Part shown: piece after piece, positions 1 through 8,834 of the stretch
Layout of the letters: each line of letters starts with the position of its first letter
How positions within the stretch are numbered: position 1 is the first letter of the stretch
NCBI RefSeq assembly: GCF_024497955.1
Contig: NZ_JANHKP010000024.1
Coordinates: 1-64,000, forward strand
Direction: 5' to 3'
DNA: 64,000 bases
Source of the DNA: Streptomyces sp. C10-9-1
Lineage (GTDB): Bacteria > Actinomycetota > Actinomycetes > Streptomycetales > Streptomycetaceae
Notes under the pieces: generated by a model
What the model was told of the DNA's origin: nothing
What the model saw: the letters and a program-made list of their open reading frames with translations, nothing else
The model's database searches: none
Translations under genes and position numbers: made by a program

Positions 1-279
1 CCGGTGAAGGTCCACTCGTGTCCATCGGTGCTGCCGGGGGCGGGACGCCCCACAGGATGCGCCGCCGAGCGCCGAGCTCGTAGCGGATGGAGCGATGGAC
101 AGGCCCGCGGTCACCCGGCGGAAGGTGCTGCCGGGGGCGACGGGGTCATCCAGCCGGGCCTCGGGCGCGGCGCCGCACGTGACCCCTTGGGGCGCAATCA
201 GAAGGGGGGCTTCTCCGGCCGCCTCCAGCGGATGAGGCCGCGGGGACGGAGGTGGGCCCGCCAGGGCCGCCGGCCGGGG

Positions 280-1209
280 TCACCCGCGTCTGTTCCGCTG
301 CTCCCCGGACGCCAGCAACTGCTCCCGCAGCGCGTTCAGCTGGTGGGAGTGTTCGACCGCCGAGGTCTCGTCCAGGGTGGTCAGGGCCAGCAGGAGGGTG
401 TCCGCCATCAGCAGGCCGGTCAGGGCATCGTTGGTGTTGCCCGTGGGGGTGTCGGGGGCGAGGAGCACCGCGTCGGCGCGGTCGCCGAAGGCCTCGCTGA
501 GTTCGTCGGTGACGAAGACGACCCGGGCGCCGACCGCCCGCGCCCGCTCCACCAGCAGGCTCAGCTCGTACAGCTGCCGTCCGGGCTGGAAGATCACCAC
601 CGCGTCGCCCTGGCCGAGTGCGAGCATCGGGTCGGCCAGGGCGAAGCCCGTGGCGCCGACGAAGCGGGCGCGGCGGCCGATGCGGCCCAGTGAGCGGGCG
701 AGGTGGCGGGCGGCCAGCTCGCAGGCGGCCACCCCGTAGCAGAAGACCTCACGCGCCTCGGCCAGCGCGTGGACCGCCCGTTCCAGGGGCTCGGTGTCGG
801 CGAGGCGCCTGCACTGGTCGATGCGTTCCCGGGCCTCGTCGAACACCTCGTCGCGGATCTTGGCCAGGTCCTTGCCGACATGGGCGATGCGCTTGGCCAG
901 CCGGACGTCGGGGGCCTGCCCGGCGGTGAAGTCGGCCGCCAGTTCCCGTTTGAGGTCGGGCAGGCCCGCGTAGCCGAGGCGCTGCAGGGCCCGGACGACC
1001 GTGGCGTTGCTGGTGCCGGTGGACGAGCCGAGGGCCTGTGCGCTGGCGAACATGATCTGCTCGGCCGGCGCGCTCACCAGGTACCGGGCGACGTCGCGCT
1101 CCGAGGCCGACAGGCCGTCCCACAGGTCACGGACCCGTGCGCGCAGGCGGGTGATGCCTCCGGGGGCCGCGCTGCCCGGCACGCCACCATCCGCTTCTGA
1201 AATCTCCAT
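280..1209 (-). CDS. MurR/RpiR-family transcriptional regulator
   Basis: The 309-residue product has an RpiR-type N-terminal helix-turn-helix (about residues 20-95, including the SSTGTSNATVVRALQRLGY recognition region) followed by a SIS phosphosugar-binding fold (about 150-275). Family members sense a sugar phosphate or cell-wall-derived ligand and usually repress a divergent catabolic operon. It is transcribed away from the C45/peptide-ABC operon that begins 109 bp off, so control of that operon is the obvious inference. The ATG at 1209 is supported by the full HTH lying downstream of it. The length is normal for the family. The ligand cannot be read from the sequence. Confidence 0.88.
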   Translation of the reverse strand: MEISEADGGVPGSAAPGGITRLRARVRDLWDGLSASERDVARYLVSAPAEQIMFASAQALGSSTGTSNATVVRALQRLGYAGLPDLKRELAADFTAGQAPDVRLAKRIAHVGKDLAKIRDEVFDEARERIDQCRRLADTEPLERAVHALAEAREVFCYGVAACELAARHLARSLGRIGRRARFVGATGFALADPMLALGQGDAVVIFQPGRQLYELSLLVERARAVGARVVFVTDELSEAFGDRADAVLLAPDTPTGNTNDALTGLLMADTLLLALTTLDETSAVEHSHQLNALREQLLASGEQRNRRG

Positions 1210-1217
1210 TACAGCTC

Positions 1218-1245
1218 TTGACTCCCACGGTTCCGGCGTTACTCT
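1218..1245 (+). promoter_or_regulatory. Sigma70-like promoter for the C45/ABC operon
   Basis: TTGACT at 1218-1223 and TACTCT at 1240-1245 are separated by 16 bp, close to the Streptomyces HrdB consensus. Transcription would start near 1252 and read into the gene starting at 1318. The match is by eye only. Confidence 0.5.
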
Positions 1246-1260
1246 CTGAACATCGCATTC

Positions 1261-1278
1261 CAGGAATCAAAATTCCTG
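1261..1278. promoter_or_regulatory. Palindromic operator candidate
   Basis: CAGGAAT-CAAA-ATTCCTG is a perfect 7-bp inverted repeat with a 4-bp spacer, just downstream of the predicted -10 hexamer and in the leader of the C45/ABC operon. Placement between the divergent RpiR-type gene and its presumed target makes it the likely binding site of that regulator. This is inferred from position and symmetry. Confidence 0.5.
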
Positions 1279-1317
1279 AAACAGAGGTTACCGCACGTCT
1301 TCGCGAGGAGCCCCTCC

Positions 1318-2457
1318 ATGAACACCACCCTTCCGGTCGTCGAGATCTCCGGGACCCCGTCCCAGCGGGGCCGGCAGTACGGAGAGGCCGTCGCCGTCCA
1401 GCTGGAGGCCGCCCTCGGCTACTACGCGGAGGCGTTCGGCCTCTCCTCCGGCCTCACCTGGCAGCAGGTCACGGCCCGGGCCGCCCGCTGGCTGGAGCCC
1501 GTCCGGGACCACGCGCCCGACCTTCTCGAGGAGATGCAGGGCATCGCCGACGGAGCCGGGCACGACCTGCTCGACATCCTCGCCCTGAACGCCCGCGGCG
1601 AGGTCATCTACGACGACTCCTTCATGCGGATGCGCGCCGAGGAGGAGGCCCCCGAGGGCTGCACCTCCTTCGCCGCACTGGGCGAGGCCAGCGGCAACGG
1701 CCATGTCTGGGCCGGCCAGAACTGGGACTGGCGCGCCGGAGTCGCCGACACGGTCGTCATGCTCCGGATCGTCCAGCCGCCGAAGCCCACCCTGCTCATG
1801 CAGGTCGAGGCCGGCCAGATCGGCCGCCAGGGCGCCAACTCCGCGGGTCTCGCCCTCAATGCCAACGGACTCGGCGGACGCTTCGACGACGCCGTAGGAC
1901 TCCCGCAGACCGTGATCCGGCGCAGGGTCCTGGACCAGTCCACCGTCACTGACGCGCTGGACGTCCTGTTCCGAACCCGCGCCCACATCGCCAGCAACGC
2001 CCTGCTCACCTGCCGGGAGGGCTTCTCCATCGACGTCGAGACCACCCCGGCCGGGCACGGCTGGATGTACCCCACCGACGGGCTCCTGGTGCACGGCAAC
2101 CACTACCAGGCCGGCGTCCCCACCGCCCTGGCCGCCGGCTACCGGCCCATCGCCCCCGACTCCCTCGTGCGCGTACCGCGCGCCGAGGAGGGCCTGCGCG
2201 CACTGCGCGAGGCCACCGGACCCGACGAGTCCCGCAAGCTGATCAAGCAGGCGCTCTCGGACCACCTCGGTTTCCCGGGGTCGCTGTGCACCCACAGCGA
2301 CCCCCGACAGCCTCCCGTCAAACACTGGGAGACGCTCGTGTCCTCCTGCGTGGACCTCACCGCGGGCGACTACCACGTCACCGCCGGCACTCCCTGTGAC
2401 CGCGAGTACCAGCACCTGCCCTGGAACCTCTACGACGGCCCCCACGCCCCGAAGTGA
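1318..2457 (+). CDS. C45-family autoproteolytic amidase/acyltransferase
   Basis: The 379-residue product resembles acyl-CoA:6-aminopenicillanate acyltransferase-type peptidases (MEROPS C45), which are N-terminal nucleophile enzymes that self-cleave ahead of a cysteine and then hydrolyse or transfer acyl amides. The cleavage motif EGCTSF puts the nucleophile at Cys115, followed by the typical GHVWAGQNWDW stretch. No signal peptide is seen, so the enzyme is probably cytoplasmic. It is the first gene of an operon with an oligopeptide-class ABC importer 40 bp downstream, suggesting that an imported amide or acyl-peptide is cleaved inside the cell. GAGGAG lies just upstream of the ATG. The substrate is unknown. 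Confidence 0.85.
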   Translation: MNTTLPVVEISGTPSQRGRQYGEAVAVQLEAALGYYAEAFGLSSGLTWQQVTARAARWLEPVRDHAPDLLEEMQGIADGAGHDLLDILALNARGEVIYDDSFMRMRAEEEAPEGCTSFAALGEASGNGHVWAGQNWDWRAGVADTVVMLRIVQPPKPTLLMQVEAGQIGRQGANSAGLALNANGLGGRFDDAVGLPQTVIRRRVLDQSTVTDALDVLFRTRAHIASNALLTCREGFSIDVETTPAGHGWMYPTDGLLVHGNHYQAGVPTALAAGYRPIAPDSLVRVPRAEEGLRALREATGPDESRKLIKQALSDHLGFPGSLCTHSDPRQPPVKHWETLVSSCVDLTAGDYHVTAGTPCDREYQHLPWNLYDGPHAPK

Positions 2458-2497
2458 TCGAGCCACGTCCCTGTACTTTTTGCTCAGGAGTACTGCC

Positions 2498-4144
2498 ATG
2501 AACCTCAAGTCCTGTATCGCAGCCGCCGGCGTGGTCGCGGCCATGACACTCACCGCCGCGTGCAGCGGCGCCGACACCGGCACGTCCGCCGGGGGCGACG
2601 CCAAGGTCGACGTCACCAAGCTCAAGCTGACCCCGACCACCCCCGCGGCCCACGGCGAGGTGGACACCGTCGACTGGATGCTCGAGGACGAGCCCGAGTC
2701 GCTCGACCTCGACACCCGGGGCGGCAGCGCCGGCCGAGCCGTCCTCACCAACGTCTGCGAACGCCTGTACCGGCTCCAGCCGGACATGTCGGTGAGCACC
2801 TTCCTCGCCGAGAAGGAGAGCAGACCCGACGACCGGACGCTGGTCCTGACCCTGCGCGACGGCGTCACCTTCCACGACGGCTCCCCCATGACCGCCGACG
2901 ACGTCCTCTACAGCCTGCGGCGCCACGCCGAGCCGGAGATGGAGCAGTCGGACGAGTTCCAGCACGTCTCGAAGATGTCCACGACGGGCCCCGGCGAGAT
3001 CACCATCAAGTTCAAGCAGCCCGACGCACTCTTCACCAAGGCCCTCGCCGGCGACGCGGGACTGGTCTACAACCGCCGGCTCGTCGAGAAGGCGGGCAAG
3101 GACTTCGGCACCCCCGGACAGGGCGACGCCTGCTCCGGACCGTACGAGCTGACGAGTTGGAGGTCCGGCGACTCCGTCACCATCACCCGCGCCGACGACT
3201 ACTGGGGAGAGAAGCCGCTCACGAGGAAGGTCGTCTTCCGCTGGGCCGCCGACAGCGCCCTGGTCAACGCGCTCACCACCGGAGCGGCCGACGGCACCTA
3301 CGCCGACTCCGTCAACACCGCGGCCGCCCTCCACGGCAAGGACGGAATCGACGAGTACTTCGGCCCGAGCACCGCCACCCTCGCCCTCATCCCCACCGAG
3401 CGCGGCGGTCTCGCCGACCCCGACATCCGCCGGGCCCTCTCCCTGGCCCTCGACCGCCAGGGCATCGCCGAGTCCGGCTACGGCGGACTCGTCGAACCCT
3501 GGGGCACCCCCGTCGGCTCCGGATCATGGGGCTACGAGAGAGACACCTTCGCCGCCGCCCAGAAGAAGATCACCGAGGCCCCCGCGAGTCCGGACGCCGA
3601 GGACATCGCCAAGGCGAAGGGCCTCGTCGAGAAGGCTGAGAACGCCCCCGACGGCCCCATCGTGATCGGCACCGACAGCACCCAGGGCCGCCTCGTCATC
3701 GCCAACGCCGTCCGCGCAGCCCTCGCCCGGATCGGGCTGAAGGGGGAGATCAGGACCGTGCCCTCGGCCGAGTACGGCGAGTTCTACGGCGACAAGGCCG
3801 CCCGCGCCGACATCGACGTCCTCGTCGCCGACTGGTACATCTCCAAGAGCGACCCCATCGGCCTCTACGACAACGCCCTGTCCGGCAGCTCCGACAACTG
3901 GGTGGGCTTCCGCAGCGCCTCCTACGACCGCAAGGTCGCCGAAGCGCAGGCCGCTCTGGACGACAAGCAGCGGGCCGCCCTCGTCGTGGACATCCAGCAG
4001 GAGTTCAGCGACGCCAAGGTGTGGATCCCCATCGCCCAGCAGCCCACCGCCCTGGTGATCAATGACGAGCTGACCGGCCCGCCCGCCTCCATGGCGTACC
4101 TGTACTACCCCTGGGCCGCCGACCTGGGCGCGAAGAGAGGCTGA
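2498..4144 (+). CDS. Oligopeptide-class ABC transporter substrate-binding lipoprotein
   Basis: The 548-residue product is a family-5 (OppA/DppA-like) solute-binding protein. It begins with a lipoprotein signal ending in LTAAC (lipid-attached Cys22) and shows family features such as LRDGVTFHDGSPMTADDVLYS and the paired lobes typical of cluster C binding proteins. It would capture peptides or related solutes at the membrane face and deliver them to the permeases encoded directly downstream. The ATG at 2498 was chosen because CAGGAG lies 8 bp upstream and because the lipobox falls at the right distance; the reading frame is open further upstream but does not look coding there. Confidence 0.9.
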   Translation: MNLKSCIAAAGVVAAMTLTAACSGADTGTSAGGDAKVDVTKLKLTPTTPAAHGEVDTVDWMLEDEPESLDLDTRGGSAGRAVLTNVCERLYRLQPDMSVSTFLAEKESRPDDRTLVLTLRDGVTFHDGSPMTADDVLYSLRRHAEPEMEQSDEFQHVSKMSTTGPGEITIKFKQPDALFTKALAGDAGLVYNRRLVEKAGKDFGTPGQGDACSGPYELTSWRSGDSVTITRADDYWGEKPLTRKVVFRWAADSALVNALTTGAADGTYADSVNTAAALHGKDGIDEYFGPSTATLALIPTERGGLADPDIRRALSLALDRQGIAESGYGGLVEPWGTPVGSGSWGYERDTFAAAQKKITEAPASPDAEDIAKAKGLVEKAENAPDGPIVIGTDSTQGRLVIANAVRAALARIGLKGEIRTVPSAEYGEFYGDKAARADIDVLVADWYISKSDPIGLYDNALSGSSDNWVGFRSASYDRKVAEAQAALDDKQRAALVVDIQQEFSDAKVWIPIAQQPTALVINDELTGPPASMAYLYYPWAADLGAKRG

Positions 4145-4150
4145 CCCACC

Positions 4151-5104
4151 ATGATCGTCGCCATCGGCCGACGGCTCGCGGGGATCGTCGCGACACTGCT
4201 CGCCTCGTCCTTCGTGATCTTCGCCGCCGTGTACGCGGCCCCGGGTGACCCCGCCGTCTTCCTGGCCGGGGGCCGGGACAAGCTCACCCCCGAAAGGCTG
4301 GCCGAGGTCCGGGCCCAGTACCACCTGGACGAGCCCATGGCCGTCCAGTACGGCCGGTGGCTCTGGGACTGCCTCCACTTCGACCTCGGGCGCTCCCTGA
4401 AGTACAGCGACCAGGTCTCCGACCTGCTGGCCTCCCGGCTGCCCACGACCCTCGCACTGGTCGGCTACGCCACCGTGCTGTTCGTCCTGCTGGGCGTGGG
4501 CGCCGGGGTGCTGGCCGCGGTCCGCCGCGGTACCTGGATCGACTCCGCGGTCGTGGGCGGCACCACCCTCGCCGCCTCCGTCCCGTCCTTCGTCGGGGGG
4601 ATCGCGCTGGTCGCGGTCTTCGGCGTCCGGCTCGGCTGGTTCCCGGTCAGCGGCAGCGGCAGCGGGTTCGCCGGAACGGTCCACCACCTGACCCTGCCCG
4701 CCATGGCGATGGCACTCGGCGCACTGGCCGTCGTCAGCCGAGTGACCCGCCAGGCAATGGTCGACGCCGGCACCGCCGACCACGTGGCCGTCGCGCGCGC
4801 CGCCGGACTGCCCGAACGCCACATCGTCCGCCGCCACGTCCTGCGCAACGCCCTCGGCCCCATCGTCACCATGTGCGGCCTGGTCACCGCGGGCATGCTC
4901 GCCGGAACCGTCGCCATCGAGACCGTCTTCGGCCTCAGTGGCATCGGCTCCCTGCTCGTCGGCGCCATCAACAGCCACGACTTCCCCGTCGCCCAGGCGG
5001 TCCTGCTGCTGATGGTCACCTCCTACATCGTGGTCACCAGCGTCGTCGACCTCGTCCACCCCGTGCTCGACCCCCGGCTCAAGGCCGTGAGGAGCCCCGT
5101 ATGA
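4151..5104 (+). CDS. ABC transporter permease, DppB/OppB type
   Basis: The 317-residue integral membrane protein has the usual N-terminal transmembrane helix, a periplasmic-side loop and a five-helix core with the EAA-type cytoplasmic loop (VAVARAAGLPERHIVRRHVL region, about residues 213-235). It forms half of the translocation channel. The start lies 6 bp after the binding-protein stop and the stop overlaps the next permease start in an ATGA arrangement, which indicates translational coupling. Confidence 0.92.
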   Translation: MIVAIGRRLAGIVATLLASSFVIFAAVYAAPGDPAVFLAGGRDKLTPERLAEVRAQYHLDEPMAVQYGRWLWDCLHFDLGRSLKYSDQVSDLLASRLPTTLALVGYATVLFVLLGVGAGVLAAVRRGTWIDSAVVGGTTLAASVPSFVGGIALVAVFGVRLGWFPVSGSGSGFAGTVHHLTLPAMAMALGALAVVSRVTRQAMVDAGTADHVAVARAAGLPERHIVRRHVLRNALGPIVTMCGLVTAGMLAGTVAIETVFGLSGIGSLLVGAINSHDFPVAQAVLLLMVTSYIVVTSVVDLVHPVLDPRLKAVRSPV

Positions 5105-5955
5105 CCGCCGTCCCCGTCGGCGCCCTCCCGACCCCCGCGCCACCCCGCGCCCGCCGCCCCTGGGCCGTGATCTCGGCCGCCGGCTTCCTCGGCCTGGTGG
5201 TCCTCGCCGCCGCCCTGGCCCCGCTGCTCGCCCCCTACGCACCCGACGCCATCGACCTGTCGGCCTCCCTGGCCGGAACCGGCGGCGACCACCTCCTCGG
5301 CACCGACGCCTCCGGCCAGGACCTGCTCTCCCGCGTCCTGTACGGAGCCCGCACCAGTCTGATCGCACCCCTGCTGCTGCTCCTGCTCGCCGGCGTCCTC
5401 GGTGTCGCCCTCGGCACGCTCGCCGCCTGGCGCGGCGGCTGGGTCGATGCCCTGGTGTCCCGGATCACCGACGTCATGTACGCCTTCCCCGGCCTGCTCT
5501 TCGTCGTCCTGATCATCGCGGTGTTCGGCGCCGGCATCACCACCTCGGTGATCGCCCTGGGGCTCGCCTTCGCCCCGACCATCGCCAAGTACACCCGCAG
5601 CGTGGCCCTCGGCGAACGCTCCAAGCCCTACATCGACGCCTACCGCGTCCAGGGCATGAGCGGACTGCGCATCTGCGTCGCCCACCTCGTGCCCAACCTC
5701 GCCCGCTCCGTCGTCGGCTACCTGGTGGTGCTGTTCGGCGAGGCCCTCATGAGCCTCGCCACCCTCAGCTACCTCGGCTTCGGCGCCCAGCCGCCCAGCT
5801 CCGACTGGGGGCTGATGGTGCAGGAGGGACAGGCCGCGATCGTCCAGGGCGCCCTGCTGCCCGCCCTCGTCCCGGGCACCGCCATCGCCGCCGTCGTGGT
5901 GGCCTTCAACATGGTCGGCGTCTGGGTCGCCGACCGGCTCGGCGCCAGGAGGTAG
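5101..5955 (+). CDS. ABC transporter permease, DppC/OppC type
   Basis: The 284-residue partner permease has an N-terminal helix (AAGFLGLVVLAAALAPLLAP), the DPPC-family motif LLGTDASGQDLLSRVLYGAR at about residues 63-82, and an EAA-like loop (VQGMSGLRICVAHLVPNLA). It pairs with the preceding permease in a heterodimeric channel. The ATG at 5101 overlaps the previous stop codon by four bases. The frame is open upstream but reads arginine/proline-rich shadow sequence there, so the overlap start is preferred. Confidence 0.92.
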   Translation: MTAVPVGALPTPAPPRARRPWAVISAAGFLGLVVLAAALAPLLAPYAPDAIDLSASLAGTGGDHLLGTDASGQDLLSRVLYGARTSLIAPLLLLLLAGVLGVALGTLAAWRGGWVDALVSRITDVMYAFPGLLFVVLIIAVFGAGITTSVIALGLAFAPTIAKYTRSVALGERSKPYIDAYRVQGMSGLRICVAHLVPNLARSVVGYLVVLFGEALMSLATLSYLGFGAQPPSSDWGLMVQEGQAAIVQGALLPALVPGTAIAAVVVAFNMVGVWVADRLGARR

Positions 5956-5961
5956 CGCACC

Positions 5962-6981
5962 ATGCTGCTCGACATGGAGAACCTGACCCTGCATCTGCCC
6001 GGCGCCGCCCGCCCCGTGCTCGAGGACGTCTCCCTGCGCGTCGGCGCCGGTGAGATCGTCGGCCTCGTCGGCGAGTCCGGCTCCGGCAAGTCCACCACCG
6101 CCAAGGCCGCCCTGCGTATCCTGCCCGACGGGGCACGGGCCCACGGCAAGGTGATGCTCGACGGCGCCGACGTGCTGTCCATGTCCGACGCCGAACTGCG
6201 CGGGCACCGCGCCCGCACGGTCGCCATGGTCCACCAGGATCCCCGCTCCGCCCTCAACCCGGTCCGCCGCGTCGGGGACTTCCTCACCGAACGGCTCCTG
6301 CACACCGGCACCACCGACAGGCGCGCCGCACGCCGCCGGGCCGTCGAACTCCTCGACACCGTCGGCCTGGCCGACCCGGAACGCCGCGTCCGCCAGTACC
6401 CGCACGAGTTGTCCGGCGGCATGCTCCAGCGCGTCGTCATCGCCGGCGCGCTGGCCGCCGAGCCCCGGCTGCTGCTCGCCGACGAGTCCACCAGCGCCCT
6501 CGACGTCACCACCCAGGCGGGCATCCTCGCCCTGCTGCGACGGCTGCGCGACGAACGCGGACTGGGCCTCGTCTTCATCACCCACGACCTCCACCTCGCC
6601 GCCGCCTACTGCGACCGCGTCCACGTCATGTACGCGGGCCGTGTCGTGGAGGAGCAGCGGGCGGAACGTCTCTTCGAGCACGCCCGGCACCCCTACACCC
6701 GAGGACTGCTCGCCTGCTCGCCGGAACTGGGCGAGACCCCGCGCGCCCTGCTGCCGATCCCCGGGCGCCCGCCCTCCCTTGCGGAGAGCTTCACCGGCTG
6801 CCCGTTCTCCGCCCGGTGCCCGCACAGCGAACCCGACTGCGACTCCTGGCGCCCGGAGTCCGTGGCCGTCGAGGGCGGGGGCACGGCCGACTGCCGGCGC
6901 CTCACCGACCTGCCCGACCCGGCGGCGGCCGCCGCCCCCGCCCTACCACCGGCCGCACCGGCCGTGAGGAGCACCCAGTGA
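5962..6981 (+). CDS. ABC transporter ATP-binding protein, DppD/OppD type
   Basis: The 339-residue ATPase shows Walker A GESGSGKSTT (about residues 38-47), Q-loop MVHQDP, signature LSGGMLQR, Walker B LLLADESTSALD and the H-loop FITHD. The C-terminal oligopeptide-transporter extension contains a cysteine cluster (GCPFSARCPHSEPDC) of the kind seen in OppD/DppD proteins. It powers the importer together with the next ATPase. GGAGG overlapping the previous stop codon serves as ribosome binding site. Confidence 0.92.
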   Translation: MLLDMENLTLHLPGAARPVLEDVSLRVGAGEIVGLVGESGSGKSTTAKAALRILPDGARAHGKVMLDGADVLSMSDAELRGHRARTVAMVHQDPRSALNPVRRVGDFLTERLLHTGTTDRRAARRRAVELLDTVGLADPERRVRQYPHELSGGMLQRVVIAGALAAEPRLLLADESTSALDVTTQAGILALLRRLRDERGLGLVFITHDLHLAAAYCDRVHVMYAGRVVEEQRAERLFEHARHPYTRGLLACSPELGETPRALLPIPGRPPSLAESFTGCPFSARCPHSEPDCDSWRPESVAVEGGGTADCRRLTDLPDPAAAAAPALPPAAPAVRSTQ

Positions 6982-7808
6982 AGGCCGACGACCGGATCCC
7001 GTCGCCACAGGCCCCGCTGCTGGCGGTCGACGCGGTGACCAAGACCTACCGGCTCCCCGGTGGCGGCCGGCTGACCGCCGCCGACCAGGTCTCCTTCACC
7101 CTCCACCGGGGCGGATCCATCGGCATCGTGGGGGAGTCGGGCTCCGGGAAGAGCACCGTCGCCCGCATGCTCGTCGGCCTCGCCCGCCCCGACCGGGGCA
7201 CCGTCACGGTCGACGGCAGGGATCGCTCGGCCGGTCGGCGCCTCCCCTCCCGGCGCGAGCGTCTCGCCCGCGCCCGCGAGATGCAGATGGTCTTCCAGGA
7301 CCCGTATCTCTCCCTCGACCCCCGGCTCACCGCCCGACAGTGCCTGCGCACGGCCCTGCGCCTGCACGGCCACCCCGAGGCCGACGCCCGGGTCGGCACG
7401 CTCCTCGACCGGGTCGGCCTGGGCAGCCGGGAGGCGCAGGCCCGCCCGCACGAACTGTCGGGCGGCCAGCGCCAGCGCCTGGCCATCGCCCGGGCCCTCG
7501 CCGTGGACCCCGCGATCCTCGTCCTGGACGAGGCGGTCGCGGCCCTCGACGTGTCGATCCAGGCCCAGATCCTTCACCTTCTCGCCGGGATCCGGCAGGA
7601 CACCGGGGTCGCGCTCGTCTTCGTCAGCCACGACCTGGCGGTGGTGGAGCACATCACGGACGAGGTCCTGGTGATGCGGCGTGGCACCGTCGTCGAGCAC
7701 GGTCCGACACGCGAGGTGCTGAGCACTCCCGTCGACGCCTACACACGGCTGCTGCTGGCGTCGGTGCCGCGGCGGGGCTGGGATCCGGCGGCGGTCTCGA
7801 CCGGTTGA
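6978..7808 (+). CDS. ABC transporter ATP-binding protein, DppF/OppF type
   Basis: The 276-residue ATPase has Walker A GESGSGKSTV, Q-loop MVFQDPYLSLDPRLT, signature LSGGQRQRLA, Walker B ILVLDEAVAALDVS and an H-loop FVSHD. The GTG at 6978 overlaps the stop of the preceding ATPase (GTGA), marking the final cistron of the transporter. The usual DppF C-terminal cysteine region is absent, so the protein is on the short side for the family. The operon appears to end here; no transporter gene follows. Confidence 0.9.
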   Translation: MKADDRIPSPQAPLLAVDAVTKTYRLPGGGRLTAADQVSFTLHRGGSIGIVGESGSGKSTVARMLVGLARPDRGTVTVDGRDRSAGRRLPSRRERLARAREMQMVFQDPYLSLDPRLTARQCLRTALRLHGHPEADARVGTLLDRVGLGSREAQARPHELSGGQRQRLAIARALAVDPAILVLDEAVAALDVSIQAQILHLLAGIRQDTGVALVFVSHDLAVVEHITDEVLVMRRGTVVEHGPTREVLSTPVDAYTRLLLASVPRRGWDPAAVSTG

Positions 7809-8008
7809 CCGAGACGGCTCCTCGGAGCAGATGGTGCTGTGCGCCGCGCGCACCAGGCGGCGCACACGGCCGGGAGCAACTGCAACTGGGGTCCGGGCAC
7901 ACCGGTGTCCGCATGGCGCACCGTCCACAGCGTCGTCCCGGCAGCGGCCCGGCTGGCGGCCGACCGTGCCTTGTGACGGCCGGTCATCGTGGCCGTCGCG
8001 TACCGGTG

Positions 8009-8031
8009 TTGTCAGTGGCGGCGCATAGCGT
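8009..8031 (+). promoter_or_regulatory. Match to DNA-damage (RecA-NDp, PafBC-type) promoter motif
   Basis: TTGTCAGTG at 8009-8017 is followed after exactly eight bases by TAGCGT at 8026-8031. This matches the consensus TTGTCRGTG-N8-TAnnnT described for LexA-independent DNA-damage promoters of mycobacteria and relatives, now linked to the PafBC activator. It sits 40 bp upstream of the macro-domain gene start, a good distance for a promoter, and it would make the macro/UDG-ART pair damage-inducible. The motif is read directly; the regulator is inferred. Confidence 0.7.
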
Positions 8032-8071
8032 CAGGGGTGTTGGAAGGGCCGTACCCCGACAGGAGTGGACG

Positions 8072-8749
8072 ATGGCTGAGGGCCGTGCGCACAGCGCGCT
8101 GAGGGTAGTGCTGACCGATGTCGACGAGGGCGTCGTGGAGGCGTGGCGGGCGGCGTTCGCCGACACGCCGGGCATCGAGATCCGCCGGGGCTCGATCCTC
8201 GACGAGGACGTCGACGCCTGGGTCACCCCGACCAACTCCCGGGGCCGGATGGACGGTGGAGTCGACGCCGTCATCAAGCGGTACCTCGGCGCGGGCATCC
8301 AGTTGCGCGTGCAGCGCGCGATCCGCGACCGGTTCGGAGGCAGTCTCCCGGTGGGCAGCGCGGTCTGCGTCCCCTCCGGCGCGACCCTCCCGCGCTACCT
8401 GATATCGACGCCCACGATGGTGCAGTCCTCGCAGAACGTCAGTGCCACGCTGAACGTGGCACTGGCCTGCGCTGCCGCGTTCCAGGCCGTCCACCGGCAG
8501 AACCGGAAGACGCCGGACAGCATCCGCTCCGTCGCGCTCGTCGGGATGGGTGCGCGGACCGGCCGCGTGCCGGCCCGGGCCTGCGCCAACCTCATGTGGA
8601 CCGGATACACGCTGTTCCACGACCACTGGTTCGAGGACGACGACGAACTGCGCGCCACCATCACCGCGCAGCTCGCAAGCATCGAGCAGGAGCCGGTCGA
8701 GAAGCGGGTGCGCATCATGCCGCCGAAAGGGCATTCCTTTCGTCCCTGA
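8072..8749 (+). CDS. Macro-domain protein (putative ADP-ribose binder/hydrolase)
   Basis: The 225-residue product carries a macro domain over about residues 25-190. Recognisable are the first strand and loop (IEIRRGSILDEDVDAWVTPT), the NSRGRMDGGVDAVI glycine-rich ADP-ribose loop, the VPSG..LPRYLISTPTM strand, and a GMGARTGRVP phosphate-loop region. Macro domains bind ADP-ribose or remove it from proteins or nucleic acids. The gene lies 86 bp upstream of a gene for an ADP-ribosyltransferase fusion, so an eraser or antitoxin role for that partner is a natural inference. AGGAG precedes the ATG at 8072. The frame is open upstream, but only this start follows the predicted promoter. Confidence 0.82.
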   Translation: MAEGRAHSALRVVLTDVDEGVVEAWRAAFADTPGIEIRRGSILDEDVDAWVTPTNSRGRMDGGVDAVIKRYLGAGIQLRVQRAIRDRFGGSLPVGSAVCVPSGATLPRYLISTPTMVQSSQNVSATLNVALACAAAFQAVHRQNRKTPDSIRSVALVGMGARTGRVPARACANLMWTGYTLFHDHWFEDDDELRATITAQLASIEQEPVEKRVRIMPPKGHSFRP

Positions 8750-8834
8750 TCCCGCACCCACCGCAGAACAGCCCGCGGCCCCCACGACCGGCCACGCCCA
8801 CCCCGCCAGTACGACCACCGGGAGCCCTGCCCCC

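Noticed and set aside
1288-2889. A 533-codon minus-strand frame over the C45 gene
   Set aside because: It is a shadow; the plus-strand C45 and binding-protein genes have clear motifs, ribosome binding sites and operon structure.
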